From Actinomadura sp. WMMA1423 (GTDB lineage: Bacteria > Actinomycetota > Actinomycetes > Streptosporangiales > Streptosporangiaceae): DNA of 64,000 nt. Every line of letters starts with the position of its first letter. Positions within the stretch are counted from its first letter, which is position 1. Under the pieces are notes generated by a model that ran no database searches, was not told the DNA's origin, and saw only the letters and a program-made list of their open reading frames with translations. Of this stretch, positions 23,346 through 30,511 are shown in pieces. The position numbers and the translations under genes are program-made. Location: assembly GCF_006547145.1 (NCBI RefSeq), contig NZ_CP041244.1, forward strand, positions 4,650,001 through 4,714,000, read 5' to 3'.

Positions 23346-24035
23346 GTGTGGCCTGTGGTGACTGCGGATGCGTGGGCCGTGCGCGATCTCGTTTACGAGA
23401 CGTTCGCGGCGGAGGGGCGAGCGCCCTCGGTGGGTGAGCTCGCGCGCAGGACGCGGAGCACGGCGGAGGCCGTCCAGGGGATGCTGGGTGATCTGGCGGA
23501 CGCGCATGCGCTGGTGCTGGCGCCGGAGGGGGACTCGGTGCGGATGGCGCATCCGTTCACGGCGGCGCCGATGGCGTTCGTGGTGACCCCGGTGGACGGG
23601 CACGACGACCGCCGGTGGTGGGGCGGGTGCGCGTGGGACTCCTTCGGCATCAGCGCCGCCCTGCGCCTGGTCGTCCGGATCGACACCGCGTGCCCGCAGT
23701 GCGGATCCCGCATCTCCTTCGAGTCCGGCCCGAAGGCCCCGCCGCCCGCCGAACTCGCCGTCCGCTTTCCGCGGCCCGCCGACCAGTGGTGGGACGACGT
23801 GGTCGCCACCTGCACGATGATCCGCATGTTCTGCGACCGCGGCCACGCCGAGCAGTGGACGGACGCCAACGCGCCCGGCAGCGGCTACACCACGGACGCC
23901 ACGACCGTCTGGCGGCTGGCCGGGCCCTGGTACGGCGACCGCCTCGACCCCGGTTTCCAGCCGCACAGCCGCGAGCACAACCAGGCGCTCCTGGAGGACT
24001 GCGGCCTGACCGGCCCCTTCTGGCGCCTCCCCTGA
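23346..24035 (+). CDS. MerB-like alkylmercury lyase family protein
   Basis: About 229 residues. An N-terminal winged-helix part (VGELARRTRSTAEAVQGML) is followed by the MerB core. GGCAWDSFGISAAL carries the Cys-x-x-Asp pair that corresponds to catalytic Cys96/Asp99 of MerB, and TCTMIRMFCDRGHAEQW supplies the Cys corresponding to Cys159. DRRWWGGCAWDS is typical of the actinobacterial branch. No merA, merR or merT is adjacent, so a role in organomercury resistance is doubtful and another C-metal or regulatory function is possible. The start is uncertain: GTG 23334, 23346, 23355 and 23358 are all in frame. Confidence 0.75.
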   Translation: MWPVVTADAWAVRDLVYETFAAEGRAPSVGELARRTRSTAEAVQGMLGDLADAHALVLAPEGDSVRMAHPFTAAPMAFVVTPVDGHDDRRWWGGCAWDSFGISAALRLVVRIDTACPQCGSRISFESGPKAPPPAELAVRFPRPADQWWDDVVATCTMIRMFCDRGHAEQWTDANAPGSGYTTDATTVWRLAGPWYGDRLDPGFQPHSREHNQALLEDCGLTGPFWRLP

Positions 24036-24420
24036 CCACAGCCGCTTGACCTCTCAGCTCCAGCGGAGCTCTCACGACACGGGCGTGGTGACGGATGGCG
24101 CCTGTGAATGCCTACCTTGAGGTCTCGCGGTTCGTCGTTGTGCGTAGGCGGAATGTCGCCCCCCACGAACAGCGGCAACGCCTCCAGCACGCCACCTAGC
24201 CCGTACGCCATGCCCGGAGCGTGCCCTCGACATAACCAACCCCTGGGCAGACCCCTGCAGAGCAATGGCGGGGCTACTGCGCGGACGACGGTACCCAGGA
24301 ATGGCGCGACACCTGTACGGCAGCCGAAGCAATCGAGGGGTGCGGCCGAATCTTCCTTTTCGCGGACGGTGTGATCTGACGCCCTCCCTCGGTGGGGGCC
24401 TGGCTCGAAAAGGAGAGAAC
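24036..24420. other. 385-bp interval without a convincing gene
   Basis: A minus-strand frame within 24050-24265 reads protein-like (YGLGGVLEALPLFVGGDI), but it lacks a credible start and stop context and overlaps the end of the MerB-like gene. It could be a decayed gene. Upstream of 24421 only the ribosome binding site AAAAGGAGAG of the lipoprotein is clear. Confidence 0.4.
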
Positions 24421-24681
24421 ATGACGACGCGTGCCGCCCTCATGGCGCTGGCAGCGCTGCTGGCCGGTGTCCTACTCACCGGCTGCGACGACGACGACCG
24501 CTCGTGCGAGGACACCGCCGCCCGGGTGGCTGACAACCGCGGCGTCACCGGCGCCTCGCTGGTGCTGTCGGTGCCGAAGCCCCCGGCCCCGCCGCGTCCG
24601 GCGAATCCGCTGAACCCGCTCAACCCGCTGAACCCGCTGAACCCGGCGAACCCGCTGAACCCGGAGGAGTCGGGCTGCTAG
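24421..24681 (+). CDS. Small lipoprotein with NPL tandem repeats
   Basis: An 86-residue protein with AAAAGGAGAG before its ATG. The signal peptide ends in the lipobox LLTGC (about Cys21), followed by an acidic patch DDDD. From about residue 60 the sequence is a run of Asn-Pro-Leu units (9-bp DNA repeat AACCCGCTG) and ends in EESGC. The mature chain is therefore a lipid-anchored, probably extended rod with a free C-terminal Cys. A very strong terminator follows at 24744, so this small gene is a real transcription unit. No function is known. Confidence 0.75.
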   Translation: MTTRAALMALAALLAGVLLTGCDDDDRSCEDTAARVADNRGVTGASLVLSVPKPPAPPRPANPLNPLNPLNPLNPANPLNPEESGC

Positions 24682-24743
24682 CAAGGCAGCTGCCCAAAGT
24701 GATCGCCGCCTGGCAGGCGCGTGGACCACTCAGGGTGATCTCC

Positions 24744-24770
24744 CGGGCCCCGCGCTTTGCGCGGGGCCCG
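24744..24770 (+). terminator. 12-bp perfect terminator hairpin
   Basis: CGGGCCCCGCGC (24744-24755), loop TTT, GCGCGGGGCCCG (24759-24770). It is the tightest hairpin in the window and ends the NPL lipoprotein unit; it also faces the convergent membrane-protein gene. Confidence 0.85.
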
Positions 24771-24857
24771 TTCACATCCAGCCGTGCGGACGTGCCGAGA
24801 TAGGGACGCTCCGGCTGGTCAACGCGTATGTGGGCTCAGGCGGGTCGCCGCTGGGGC

Positions 24858-25523
24858 TTACGGGTGTTGAGCCCCGGTTTGGGGGTTCAGGTCTCTCGAA
24901 CCCCATGTCCTGAACGCGCGGGCGACGACGAATGCGGCGGTGGCCGCTGCGGTGATCCAGATGATGATCTCCGCGGCCGTGTCGGAGCCGGTCCGCACCA
25001 GCGCCGGGACGTCCAGCCACAGCGTCTGCACCACCGCGCCGGCCGGGACCACCAGCCCGGCGAGCATCCCGATCAGCCCTTTCCGACCGATCTGCGACCC
25101 GATGGCGCCGAGCAGCGGCCCGAGGACGACGCTCGCGATCGACCACAGGACCATTTCGATGAGATGACTCGACAGTGACTCGCCTCGCAACGGGGCGTCC
25201 GCGCAGAAGTACGCCACCGATGCGGCCAGAAGCGCCAGCGCACCACGGGCCGCCCCTCTCAGCGCCGCGCGCTTGGCGCCGCGTCCGGCGGACGCGTACC
25301 AGCCCATCAGGACGGCCAGCGCGGCCCATGCCCACCCGGCGTCGAGAAGGATGCTCAGCACCTTCAGCGCCGGGGCGACGGACGTGTCCGCGAGACGGGG
25401 ACCGAATGTCCCGTACTCCGACGAAAGGTCGTTGATGAGGGAGGTCCCGGCCCCGAACGCGGCCCCGGTGGCCATGGCCGCGACGGCGACCAATGACGCG
25501 GACTTTTTTGGCATGCCGTGCAT
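24858..25523 (-). CDS. Integral membrane protein of unknown function
   Basis: A protein of about 221 residues with roughly six hydrophobic segments (LVAVAAMATGAAFGAGTSL, ILLDAGWAWAALAVLMGWY, ALALLAASVAYF, LIEMVLWSIASVVLGPLLGA, LIGMLAGLVVPAGAVV, IIIWITAAATAAFVVARAF). Charged residues are mostly at loops. Paralogues of this length with the pattern DAPLRGESLSSHLIEMVLW occur in Streptosporangiales, but no family name is certain. The start may be ATG 25523 or 25514. It is followed on its 5' side by the DUF1579-like gene transcribed in the same direction, separated by a terminator. Confidence 0.65.
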   Translation of the reverse strand: MHGMPKKSASLVAVAAMATGAAFGAGTSLINDLSSEYGTFGPRLADTSVAPALKVLSILLDAGWAWAALAVLMGWYASAGRGAKRAALRGAARGALALLAASVAYFCADAPLRGESLSSHLIEMVLWSIASVVLGPLLGAIGSQIGRKGLIGMLAGLVVPAGAVVQTLWLDVPALVRTGSDTAAEIIIWITAAATAAFVVARAFRTWGSRDLNPQTGAQHP

Positions 25524-25561
25524 TCTGCCAATCGAAGGTGTTCTCGGCCCGCGGGAAAGCT

Positions 25562-25594
25562 GGAGCGCCGGGCCGTCGAGGGGCCCGGCGCTCC
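25562..25594 (-). terminator. 13-bp terminator hairpin
   Basis: GGAGCGCCGGGCC (25562-25574), loop GTCGAGG, GGCCCGGCGCTCC (25582-25594), lying 22 bp after the stop of the DUF1579-like gene on the minus strand. Confidence 0.85.
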
Positions 25595-25615
25595 TGGTCG
25601 TCGGGCGTAGGGGTG

Positions 25616-26164
25616 TCAGACGCGGGTCATGGTGGACCGGTATCCGCCGCCGCCCGGGTAGACCCATCCGCCGGTGAGGGTGGCGCCGTCCGGGCTGAAA
25701 GTGCCTTCGAAGTAGGCCGGACCGCCCTTCACACCGCCCCAGATGGTCAGTTTGTCGCCGGTCAGCTCGTAGACGTAGTCGAAGGTGTTGCCGAGCGAGT
25801 CGTAGTACCGCGACACCACGTCCTCCCCGGTCGGCTCCCCGAACGGGCGGAGATTGCCGATCACTTCGATGCCGGTGGCGGGCTCGCCGAACTGGGTGAG
25901 ATCGACGTGCTGAAGCAGGAAGTATCCTCCGGGCATCCACTCGTAGCGCACGGTCCCTTCGGCGCCGCCGGTGACCTTCCAGGTGCCGACCAGACGGTCG
26001 AGGGCCTGCACTCCGGCACTCGGCCGCTCGGCCGCGTTCGCGGCGATCTCCTTCGCCGCGTTCGCGGCGATCTCCTTCGCCGCGTTCGTCGTGGGCTCGT
26101 TGGTCGTGGGCTCGTTCGTCGTGGGCTCGTTCGTCGTGGGCTCGTTCGTCGTGGGCTCGGACAT
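25616..26164 (-). CDS. DUF1579-like protein with N-terminal tandem repeats
   Basis: A 182-residue protein. The first 27 residues are five EPTTN units and the next 20 are AAKEIAAN units, both from DNA tandem repeats. The folded part from about residue 55 (ALDRLVGTWKVTGGAEGTVR, WMPGGYFLLQHVDL, GDKLTIWGGVKGGPAYFEGT) is a small beta-barrel domain like DUF1579 proteins of unknown role. GAGGAG precedes the ATG. It is divergent from the DUF998-DGPF-ECF42 operon and carries the same promoter motif, so it is probably under the control of that sigma factor. Such target genes are typical for ECF42 loci. Confidence 0.8.
   Translation of the reverse strand: MSEPTTNEPTTNEPTTNEPTTNEPTTNAAKEIAANAAKEIAANAAERPSAGVQALDRLVGTWKVTGGAEGTVRYEWMPGGYFLLQHVDLTQFGEPATGIEVIGNLRPFGEPTGEDVVSRYYDSLGNTFDYVYELTGDKLTIWGGVKGGPAYFEGTFSPDGATLTGGWVYPGGGGYRSTMTRV
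26031..26158. repeat. Two adjacent in-frame minisatellites
   Basis: A 24-bp unit GCCGCGTTCGCGGCGATCTC(CTTC) occurs twice plus 9 bp (26031-26087), followed by five 15-bp units GTTCGTCGTGGGCTC (26084-26158, one unit with a base change). Both encode the disordered N-terminus of the DUF1579-like protein. Confidence 0.9.
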
Positions 26165-26194
26165 CACGTTCTCCTCTGTGCGGGTCTTCGCCGG

Positions 26195-26224
26195 TACCTC
26201 GGAGCGGCTGGACGCTTTCGGACA
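26195..26224 (-). promoter_or_regulatory. ECF42-type promoter for the DUF1579-like gene
   Basis: Minus strand: TGTCCG (26219-26224), 17 bp, CGAGGTA (26195-26201). It matches the divergent promoter at 26259-26287 in both boxes and spacing. Confidence 0.55.
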
Positions 26225-26258
26225 TGAGATGGAAGTGACGTAGGTCACTCGGCGATGG

Positions 26259-26288
26259 TGTCGAGATCCCCGGCCCGGCCCCGAGGTA
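26259..26288 (+). promoter_or_regulatory. ECF42-type promoter for the DUF998-DGPF-sigma operon
   Basis: TGTCGA (26259-26264), 17 bp, CGAGGTA (26282-26288). TGTCGA at -35 and CGA/TC at -10 are the reported preference of ECF42 sigma factors, and an ECF42 gene is the last gene of this operon, so autoregulation is likely. Confidence 0.65.
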
Positions 26289-26318
26289 GCGGTGAGACCC
26301 ATCGATGAGGAGGAACCC

Positions 26319-26972
26319 ATGGCCACCGCAACCGCCCCTCCGGCCCGCACCGCCCGCCGGACGTCTCGCGCGCTGGTCGCCGGCGCGCTCGCCGGGCCGC
26401 TGTTCTTCGCCTCGGCCCTCGCCCAGATGGTCATGCGGGACGGCTTCGACATCACGCGGCATCCGATCAGCCAGCTCGCCACGGGTGAGCTGGGCTGGAT
26501 CCAGATCGTCACCTTCGTGCTCGCGGGCCTGGGCGGTGTCGCGCTGGCGGCCGGCCTCAGGCGCACGATCACCGAGGGGGCCGGCCGCCGGGCCCTGCCC
26601 GTCCTCGTCGCCGTCTTCGGGATCGGGCTGGTGGCCGCCGGCCTGCTGCCGATGGACGCGGAGAACGGCTTCCCTGCCGGCACCCCGGAGGGGCCGGTCG
26701 CCCAGATGTCCTGGCACGGCGTCGCACACTCGGTCGCGGCCGCCGTCGCCTTCACCGCCCTGGCCGTCGCGGCGGTCGTGATGACCGTCCGCTGCGTGCG
26801 GCGGCGGGCCGCGTGGCCGGCCGTGGTGAACGGCGCCGTCGCGCTCGTCCTGCTTGTGCCCGTGTCCCCGGAGCACATGAGCCTGCAGATAGCCCTCAAC
26901 GGCCTGGTCGCGTTCACCTGGACGACCGTCGTCGCACTGCTCATGCGCCGCCGGGACATGCAACTGGGCTGA
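26319..26972 (+). CDS. DUF998 membrane protein
   Basis: A 217-residue protein with six predicted helices. The first lies at ALVAGALAGPLFFASALAQM, followed by the DUF998 hallmark DGFDITRHPISQLATGELGW and later GLLPMDAENGFPAGTPEGP. GAGGAGGAAC stands before ATG 26319. It begins an operon with a DGPF protein and an ECF42 sigma factor, downstream of an ECF42-like promoter. Its function is unknown; location in the sigma operon suggests a membrane role in the same response. Confidence 0.88.
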   Translation: MATATAPPARTARRTSRALVAGALAGPLFFASALAQMVMRDGFDITRHPISQLATGELGWIQIVTFVLAGLGGVALAAGLRRTITEGAGRRALPVLVAVFGIGLVAAGLLPMDAENGFPAGTPEGPVAQMSWHGVAHSVAAAVAFTALAVAAVVMTVRCVRRRAAWPAVVNGAVALVLLVPVSPEHMSLQIALNGLVAFTWTTVVALLMRRRDMQLG

Positions 26973-27027
26973 CCTGGTGTTACAGCTGGAACCCGGCCCG
27001 TGCACGGACGACCCTGGGAGAATCACC

Positions 27028-27399
27028 ATGAAGTACCTGCTGCTCAGCTACACGCCGGCCGCCGCCTGGGACGCCGCGACCGCCGGCGCTCCCTCGGAGG
27101 AGGCGCTCGCCGCGTTCGCCGAGTACCAGAAGTTCGAGCGGGAGCTGACCGGGACCGGCGAGTTCGTCACCAGCGAGGGACTCGGCCACCCGGTGGTCAG
27201 CACCACCGTCCGCAGGACGCCGGGCGGCGTGGTCGCCACCGATGGGCCGTTCGCCGAGCTCAAGGAGGTCCTGGCGAGCTTCGCCGTGATCGACGTGGCC
27301 GGACGGGAGCGCGCCGTGGAGATCGCTTCGCGGATCGTCGAGGTGCTCGGCGAGCCGATCGAGATCCGGCCGATCATGGGGGAGGAGTTCACGGCGTGA
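27028..27399 (+). CDS. YCII/DGPF-domain protein
   Basis: A 123-residue alpha-beta barrel protein (MKYLLLSYTPAAAWDAATAG) with the signature VVATDGPFAELKEVLASFAV that gives the DGPF family its name. DGPF proteins are encoded next to ECF42 sigma factors in many bacteria, and the set is conserved. The stop overlaps the sigma start (GTGA), giving coupled translation. The biochemical role is unresolved; the related YciI has weak hydrolase activity. Confidence 0.93.
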   Translation: MKYLLLSYTPAAAWDAATAGAPSEEALAAFAEYQKFERELTGTGEFVTSEGLGHPVVSTTVRRTPGGVVATDGPFAELKEVLASFAVIDVAGRERAVEIASRIVEVLGEPIEIRPIMGEEFTA

Positions 27400-28637
27400 A
27401 CGGCGACGTCGAGCGTCTGCTGCGCGCGGAGGCGCCGCAGGTCCTCGGCGCCCTGGTGCGGCGCTTCGGCCGCTTCGACGTCGCCGAGGACGCCGTCCAG
27501 GAGGCACTGCTGGCCGCCGGCAGGGACTGGCCCTGCCAGGGGGTGCCAGAGGACCCGCGGACCTGGCTGATCAGGATCGGCTACCGGCGGATGGTCGACC
27601 TGCTCCGCTCCGACCAGGCCCGCCGCCGGCGCGAGCACGAGGCCGCGATGACCGAGGCGGCCATGCGGGAACCGGCCCGCCAGGCCGGTCCCCCGCAGGA
27701 GGCCGATGACAGCCTCACTCTGCTGCTGCTGTGCTGCCACCCCGTGCTGAGCACCACGTCCCAGGTCGCGCTCACGCTGCGCGCGGTCGGCGGCTTGACC
27801 ACCGCCGAGATCGCCCACGCCCACGGCACGACCGAGGCCACCATGGGGACGCGGATCAGCCGCGCCAAACAGCGGCTGGCCCGCGCCGGCGCCCGCTTCA
27901 CTCCCCCGGCCGGAGCCGACCTGGACGCTCGGACGGCAGCCGTCATGCAGGTCCTTTACCTGATCTTCAACGAGGGCTACACGGCCACGGCGGGCCGTGA
28001 ACTCGCCCGCGTCGACCTGACCCGGGAAGCGATCCGGCTGACCCGCATGCTCCACGCCTCGCTCCCCGACGACGCCGAGGTGGCGAGCCTGCTGGCGTTG
28101 ATGCTGCTCACCGATTCCCGGCGCGACGCGCGCACCGGCGCCGACCGCGAACTGGTGCCGCTGGACGAGCAGGACCGCAGCCGGTGGGACCCCGACCTGA
28201 TCCGGGAGGGCACCGAACTGATCGACGGCGTCTGGAACCGCGGGGCGGCGGGGCCGTACCGGCTCCAGGCGGCCATCGCGGCCGTGCACGCGGCGGCCAC
28301 GTCGCCGGAGGAGACCGACTGGCCGCAGATCGCGATGCTGTACCTCTGGCTCGAACGGCTCACCCCCACCGCGCCGATCCGGCTCAGCCGCGTGGTGGCG
28401 GTCGCCCGGGCGTTCGGACCGGCCCGGGGCCTGGCCCTTCTGGACGACCTCAACAGCCGGCACCACCTGGACCGGGAGCCCCTGACCCGGCAGCGTGAAC
28501 GCGCGGTGCGCGCCCATCTCCTCCAGATGACCGGCGATACCGCCACGGCGGCCGCTCTCTACCGTCAGGCGGCCGCCCTGACCGACAACGAGGTCGAGCA
28601 GCGCTACCTGCTCACCCAAGCCGACCGCCTCACGTGA
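27396..28637 (+). CDS. ECF42-family RNA polymerase sigma factor
   Basis: A 413-residue sigma factor from GTG 27396. Region 2 is VLGALVRRFGRFDVAEDAVQ plus PRTWLIRIGYRRMVDLLRSD, and region 4 is ALTLRAVGGLTTAEIAHAHG with TMGTRISRAKQRLARAG. The C-terminal 200 residues form the TPR-like extension characteristic of ECF42 (LYLIFNEGYTATAGREL, EGTELIDGVWNRGAAGPYRL). ECF42 factors lack a classic anti-sigma and are thought to be controlled by this extension. Two promoters of the reported ECF42 consensus flank the locus. Confidence 0.95.
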   Translation: MNGDVERLLRAEAPQVLGALVRRFGRFDVAEDAVQEALLAAGRDWPCQGVPEDPRTWLIRIGYRRMVDLLRSDQARRRREHEAAMTEAAMREPARQAGPPQEADDSLTLLLLCCHPVLSTTSQVALTLRAVGGLTTAEIAHAHGTTEATMGTRISRAKQRLARAGARFTPPAGADLDARTAAVMQVLYLIFNEGYTATAGRELARVDLTREAIRLTRMLHASLPDDAEVASLLALMLLTDSRRDARTGADRELVPLDEQDRSRWDPDLIREGTELIDGVWNRGAAGPYRLQAAIAAVHAAATSPEETDWPQIAMLYLWLERLTPTAPIRLSRVVAVARAFGPARGLALLDDLNSRHHLDREPLTRQRERAVRAHLLQMTGDTATAAALYRQAAALTDNEVEQRYLLTQADRLT

Positions 28638-28638
28638 G

Positions 28639-28857
28639 TTGGGACTGGTCGTCTCGGTGCTTTGCCAGGCGGCCTGGAAGGCGAATCTGCAACTCGACGC
28701 CGATGGCTTCCCGCATGAGAACAGGCCGCCGTTCGCCCTGCACTTCGTGCTGCTGCTCGACCGCGTCCCGCATTCCGTCTTCGCCGAGGCCGCGGCGGGT
28801 GGCGGCGACATCGACGTGACCATCGACGTCGGACGGTCGGCCGCGGCACCTCGATGA
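28639..28857 (+). other. Unassigned reading frame, possible gene fragment
   Basis: A TTG-started frame encodes about 72 residues with protein-like composition (VLCQAAWKANLQLDADGFPH and PPFALHFVLLLDRVPH). It begins at the stop of the sigma gene, has no ribosome binding site of note and matches no family I know. It may be the remnant of a longer gene cut off at its 5' end. Confidence 0.3.
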
Positions 28858-28868
28858 GGGCCAGCAGT

Positions 28869-28880
28869 ATCGAGATATCG
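28869..28880 (+). promoter_or_regulatory. Putative ArsR operator 1
   Basis: ATCGAGATATCG, 35 bp before the arsR-type gene; a related element with the core ATCGCGATAT precedes the regulated reductase gene at 29249. Confidence 0.45.
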
Positions 28881-28914
28881 TGGTCTGTCGGTTTGACGAG
28901 TGAGGGGACGGCTG

Positions 28915-29241
28915 ATGGCGGCGGAGTTGGGGGCGGACGAGCTGATCGAGGTGTTCAAGGCCCTCGGCAACCCGGCGCGGTTGCAGATCATGCAGTGGCT
29001 GAAGGCCCCCGAAGAGCACTTCGGCGAGTGGGAGCCGATCGCGGACCGCGAGGCGGTCGGCGTGTGCGTCACGCACATCCAGGCGAAGGCGGGGCTCGCC
29101 CAGTCGACCGTGTCCAGCTACATGAGCACGCTCGAGCGGGCCGGGCTCGTCCGGCCCACCCGGGTCGGCAAGTGGACCCACTACCGCCGGGACGAGGAGC
29201 GGCTGGCGCGGCTGGCGGAGGCGTTCGCCGTCACCGTTTGA
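28915..29241 (+). CDS. ArsR-type winged-helix regulator
   Basis: A 108-residue protein: LIEVFKALGNPARLQIMQWL at the N-terminus, recognition region KAGLAQSTVSSYMSTLERAG and wing LVRPTRVGKWTHYRRD. There is one Cys (VGVCVTHIQ), but no metal-binding CxC motif, so it is probably not a metal sensor; a redox or quinone/electrophile signal fits the neighbour. ATG 28915 is favoured because GAGGGGAC is correctly spaced. It is followed 34 bp downstream by an NAD(P)H:quinone reductase gene carrying a similar operator. Confidence 0.87.
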   Translation: MAAELGADELIEVFKALGNPARLQIMQWLKAPEEHFGEWEPIADREAVGVCVTHIQAKAGLAQSTVSSYMSTLERAGLVRPTRVGKWTHYRRDEERLARLAEAFAVTV

Positions 29242-29248
29242 TTGACGA

Positions 29249-29266
29249 ATCGCGATATGTCGATAT
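29249..29266 (+). promoter_or_regulatory. Putative ArsR operator 2
   Basis: ATCGCGATATGTCGATAT lies immediately upstream of the quinone reductase start. It contains the core ATCGxGATAT shared with 28869-28880. Confidence 0.45.
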
Positions 29267-29275
29267 GATCTCCTC

Positions 29276-29965
29276 ATGTCGACTTCCGATGCCGCTCCCA
29301 TCGCTCTGATCGTCCACGCCCACCCGGAGCCCCGCTCGTTCAGCACGGCCCAGATGGCCACCGCGGCCCAGGCCCTGCGCGGCGCCGGGTACCGCGTCGA
29401 CGTCCTCGACCTCTACTCCGACGCGTGGGACCCGACCCTCTCCCGCGACGACTTCCCGTCGGTGGAGGGCCACTTCAAGCCGCAGGCCGAGCAGATGCGC
29501 GCGGTCGGGAACGGGACGCTCGACGCGACCGTCCAGGCGCACCTCGACCGCCTGCTGGCCGCCGACCTGCTCGTTCTGTCGTTCCCGATGTGGTGGTTCT
29601 CGCTGCCCGCCGTCCTCAAGGGGTGGGTGGACCGGGTCTTCGTGATGGGCGCGGTCTTCGGCGGGGACCACGGCCTCTTCGGCGAGGCGGCGCTCGCGGG
29701 CAAGCGGGCGATGCTGCTGTTCACGACCGGCGGGTCCAGGGAGTCGTTCATGCCCGGGGGCGCGTTCGGCCCGATGGACGACTTCCTGTTCCACATCCAC
29801 CGCGGAATGCTGGAGTTCGTCGGCTACCGGGTCCTCGACCCCGTGGTCACCTACGGCCCGGCTCACATGACCGAAGAGGAACGGGCGGCGGCGCTGGAGG
29901 CGGTCAGAGAGTCCGTCACGCTCGTCGCCGCGGATCCCAGGTCACGCGACGTCTCCCTGGTGTGA
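29276..29965 (+). CDS. NAD(P)H:quinone oxidoreductase (flavodoxin_2 fold)
   Basis: A 229-residue flavoprotein. Start ALIVHAHPEPRSFSTAQMAT is the phosphate-binding loop for FMN/FAD, LVLSFPMWWFSLPAVLKGWV and DRVFVMGAVFGG are the diagnostic NQO/MdaB motifs, and TTGGSRESFMPGG belongs to the flavin pocket. The family reduces quinones by two electrons to avoid radical formation. The preceding ArsR-type gene and a shared operator motif suggest induction by quinone or electrophile stress. Coding continues to the TGA at 29963-29965 without defects. Confidence 0.93.
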   Translation: MSTSDAAPIALIVHAHPEPRSFSTAQMATAAQALRGAGYRVDVLDLYSDAWDPTLSRDDFPSVEGHFKPQAEQMRAVGNGTLDATVQAHLDRLLAADLLVLSFPMWWFSLPAVLKGWVDRVFVMGAVFGGDHGLFGEAALAGKRAMLLFTTGGSRESFMPGGAFGPMDDFLFHIHRGMLEFVGYRVLDPVVTYGPAHMTEEERAAALEAVRESVTLVAADPRSRDVSLV

Positions 29966-30025
29966 GTCGACCGACGCGGAACCGAACCGGTAGACGCGGA
30001 CCCTGCCGAACGCCGTGCCGACGTC

Positions 30026-30442
30026 GTGGACCTCCGCCGGCTCCGGCAGGAGCCGCATGCCTTCCGCGTAGGCGGATCGAAAGCGCCGCTCCGCCTCCGG
30101 CGGGCCGAGTTCGCCGAGGCCGTGTGGCGGATCGCGGCTGAGGCCGGGCTGGACGCCGTGACCATGAGCGCGGTCGCCGCCGAGGCGGGCACGTCGGTCG
30201 GCCGGATCCAGCACTACTTTCCGGGCAAGGACGACCTCCTGGGCGCGGCCGCGGCGACGCTGCGAGACCGGATCGACCGGCACGCACGGGACGCGCTCGG
30301 ACGCGTCCCCACTGACGCGGACGCGATGGCCAGGCTCCGCGCGCTGCTGACGGCCCTCCTGCCCTTGGACGAGGAGCGCCGCACCGTGTCGCTGGTCGGC
30401 GCCGCCTTCTTCCACCACACCCTCGACCGGCTTCAGGCGTGA
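30026..30442 (+). pseudogene. Short TetR-family regulator, probably truncated
   Basis: A frame of 138 residues contains an intact TetR HTH (AEAGLDAVTMSAVAAEAGTS then VGRIQHYFPGKDDLL), but full-length members are near 190-200 residues and the ligand domain stops after VSLVGAAFFHHTLDRLQA. The N-terminus is also odd: the natural-looking ATG at 30057 is one base out of frame with AFRVGGSKAP, which suggests an indel. It is therefore likely broken at both ends. It converges on the CAP-domain gene. Confidence 0.55.
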
Positions 30443-30449
30443 GGGAGGC

Positions 30450-30501
30450 GTGCGCGCCCGGGGGGTCTCCGCCGGAGGGCTCCGGGCGGGCGGGCGCGCA
30501 C
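30450..30501. terminator. Bidirectional terminator
   Basis: GTGCGCGCCCG (30450-30460) and CGGGCGCGCAC (30491-30501) are perfect inverse complements between the convergent TetR fragment and CAP-domain gene, with a further GGAG/CTCC stem in the loop. Confidence 0.7.
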
Positions 30502-30511
30502 GGCTCCGGTC

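Noticed and set aside
24050..24265. Protein-like minus-strand segment YGLGGVLEALPLFVGGDI
   Set aside because: No ribosome binding site or start, no known family, and it runs into the MerB-like gene; kept only as a remark.
24858..27029. A 723-codon minus-strand frame spanning four genes
   Set aside because: It merely joins the membrane protein gene with antisense frames of other genes; clear starts, terminators and ribosome binding sites separate them.
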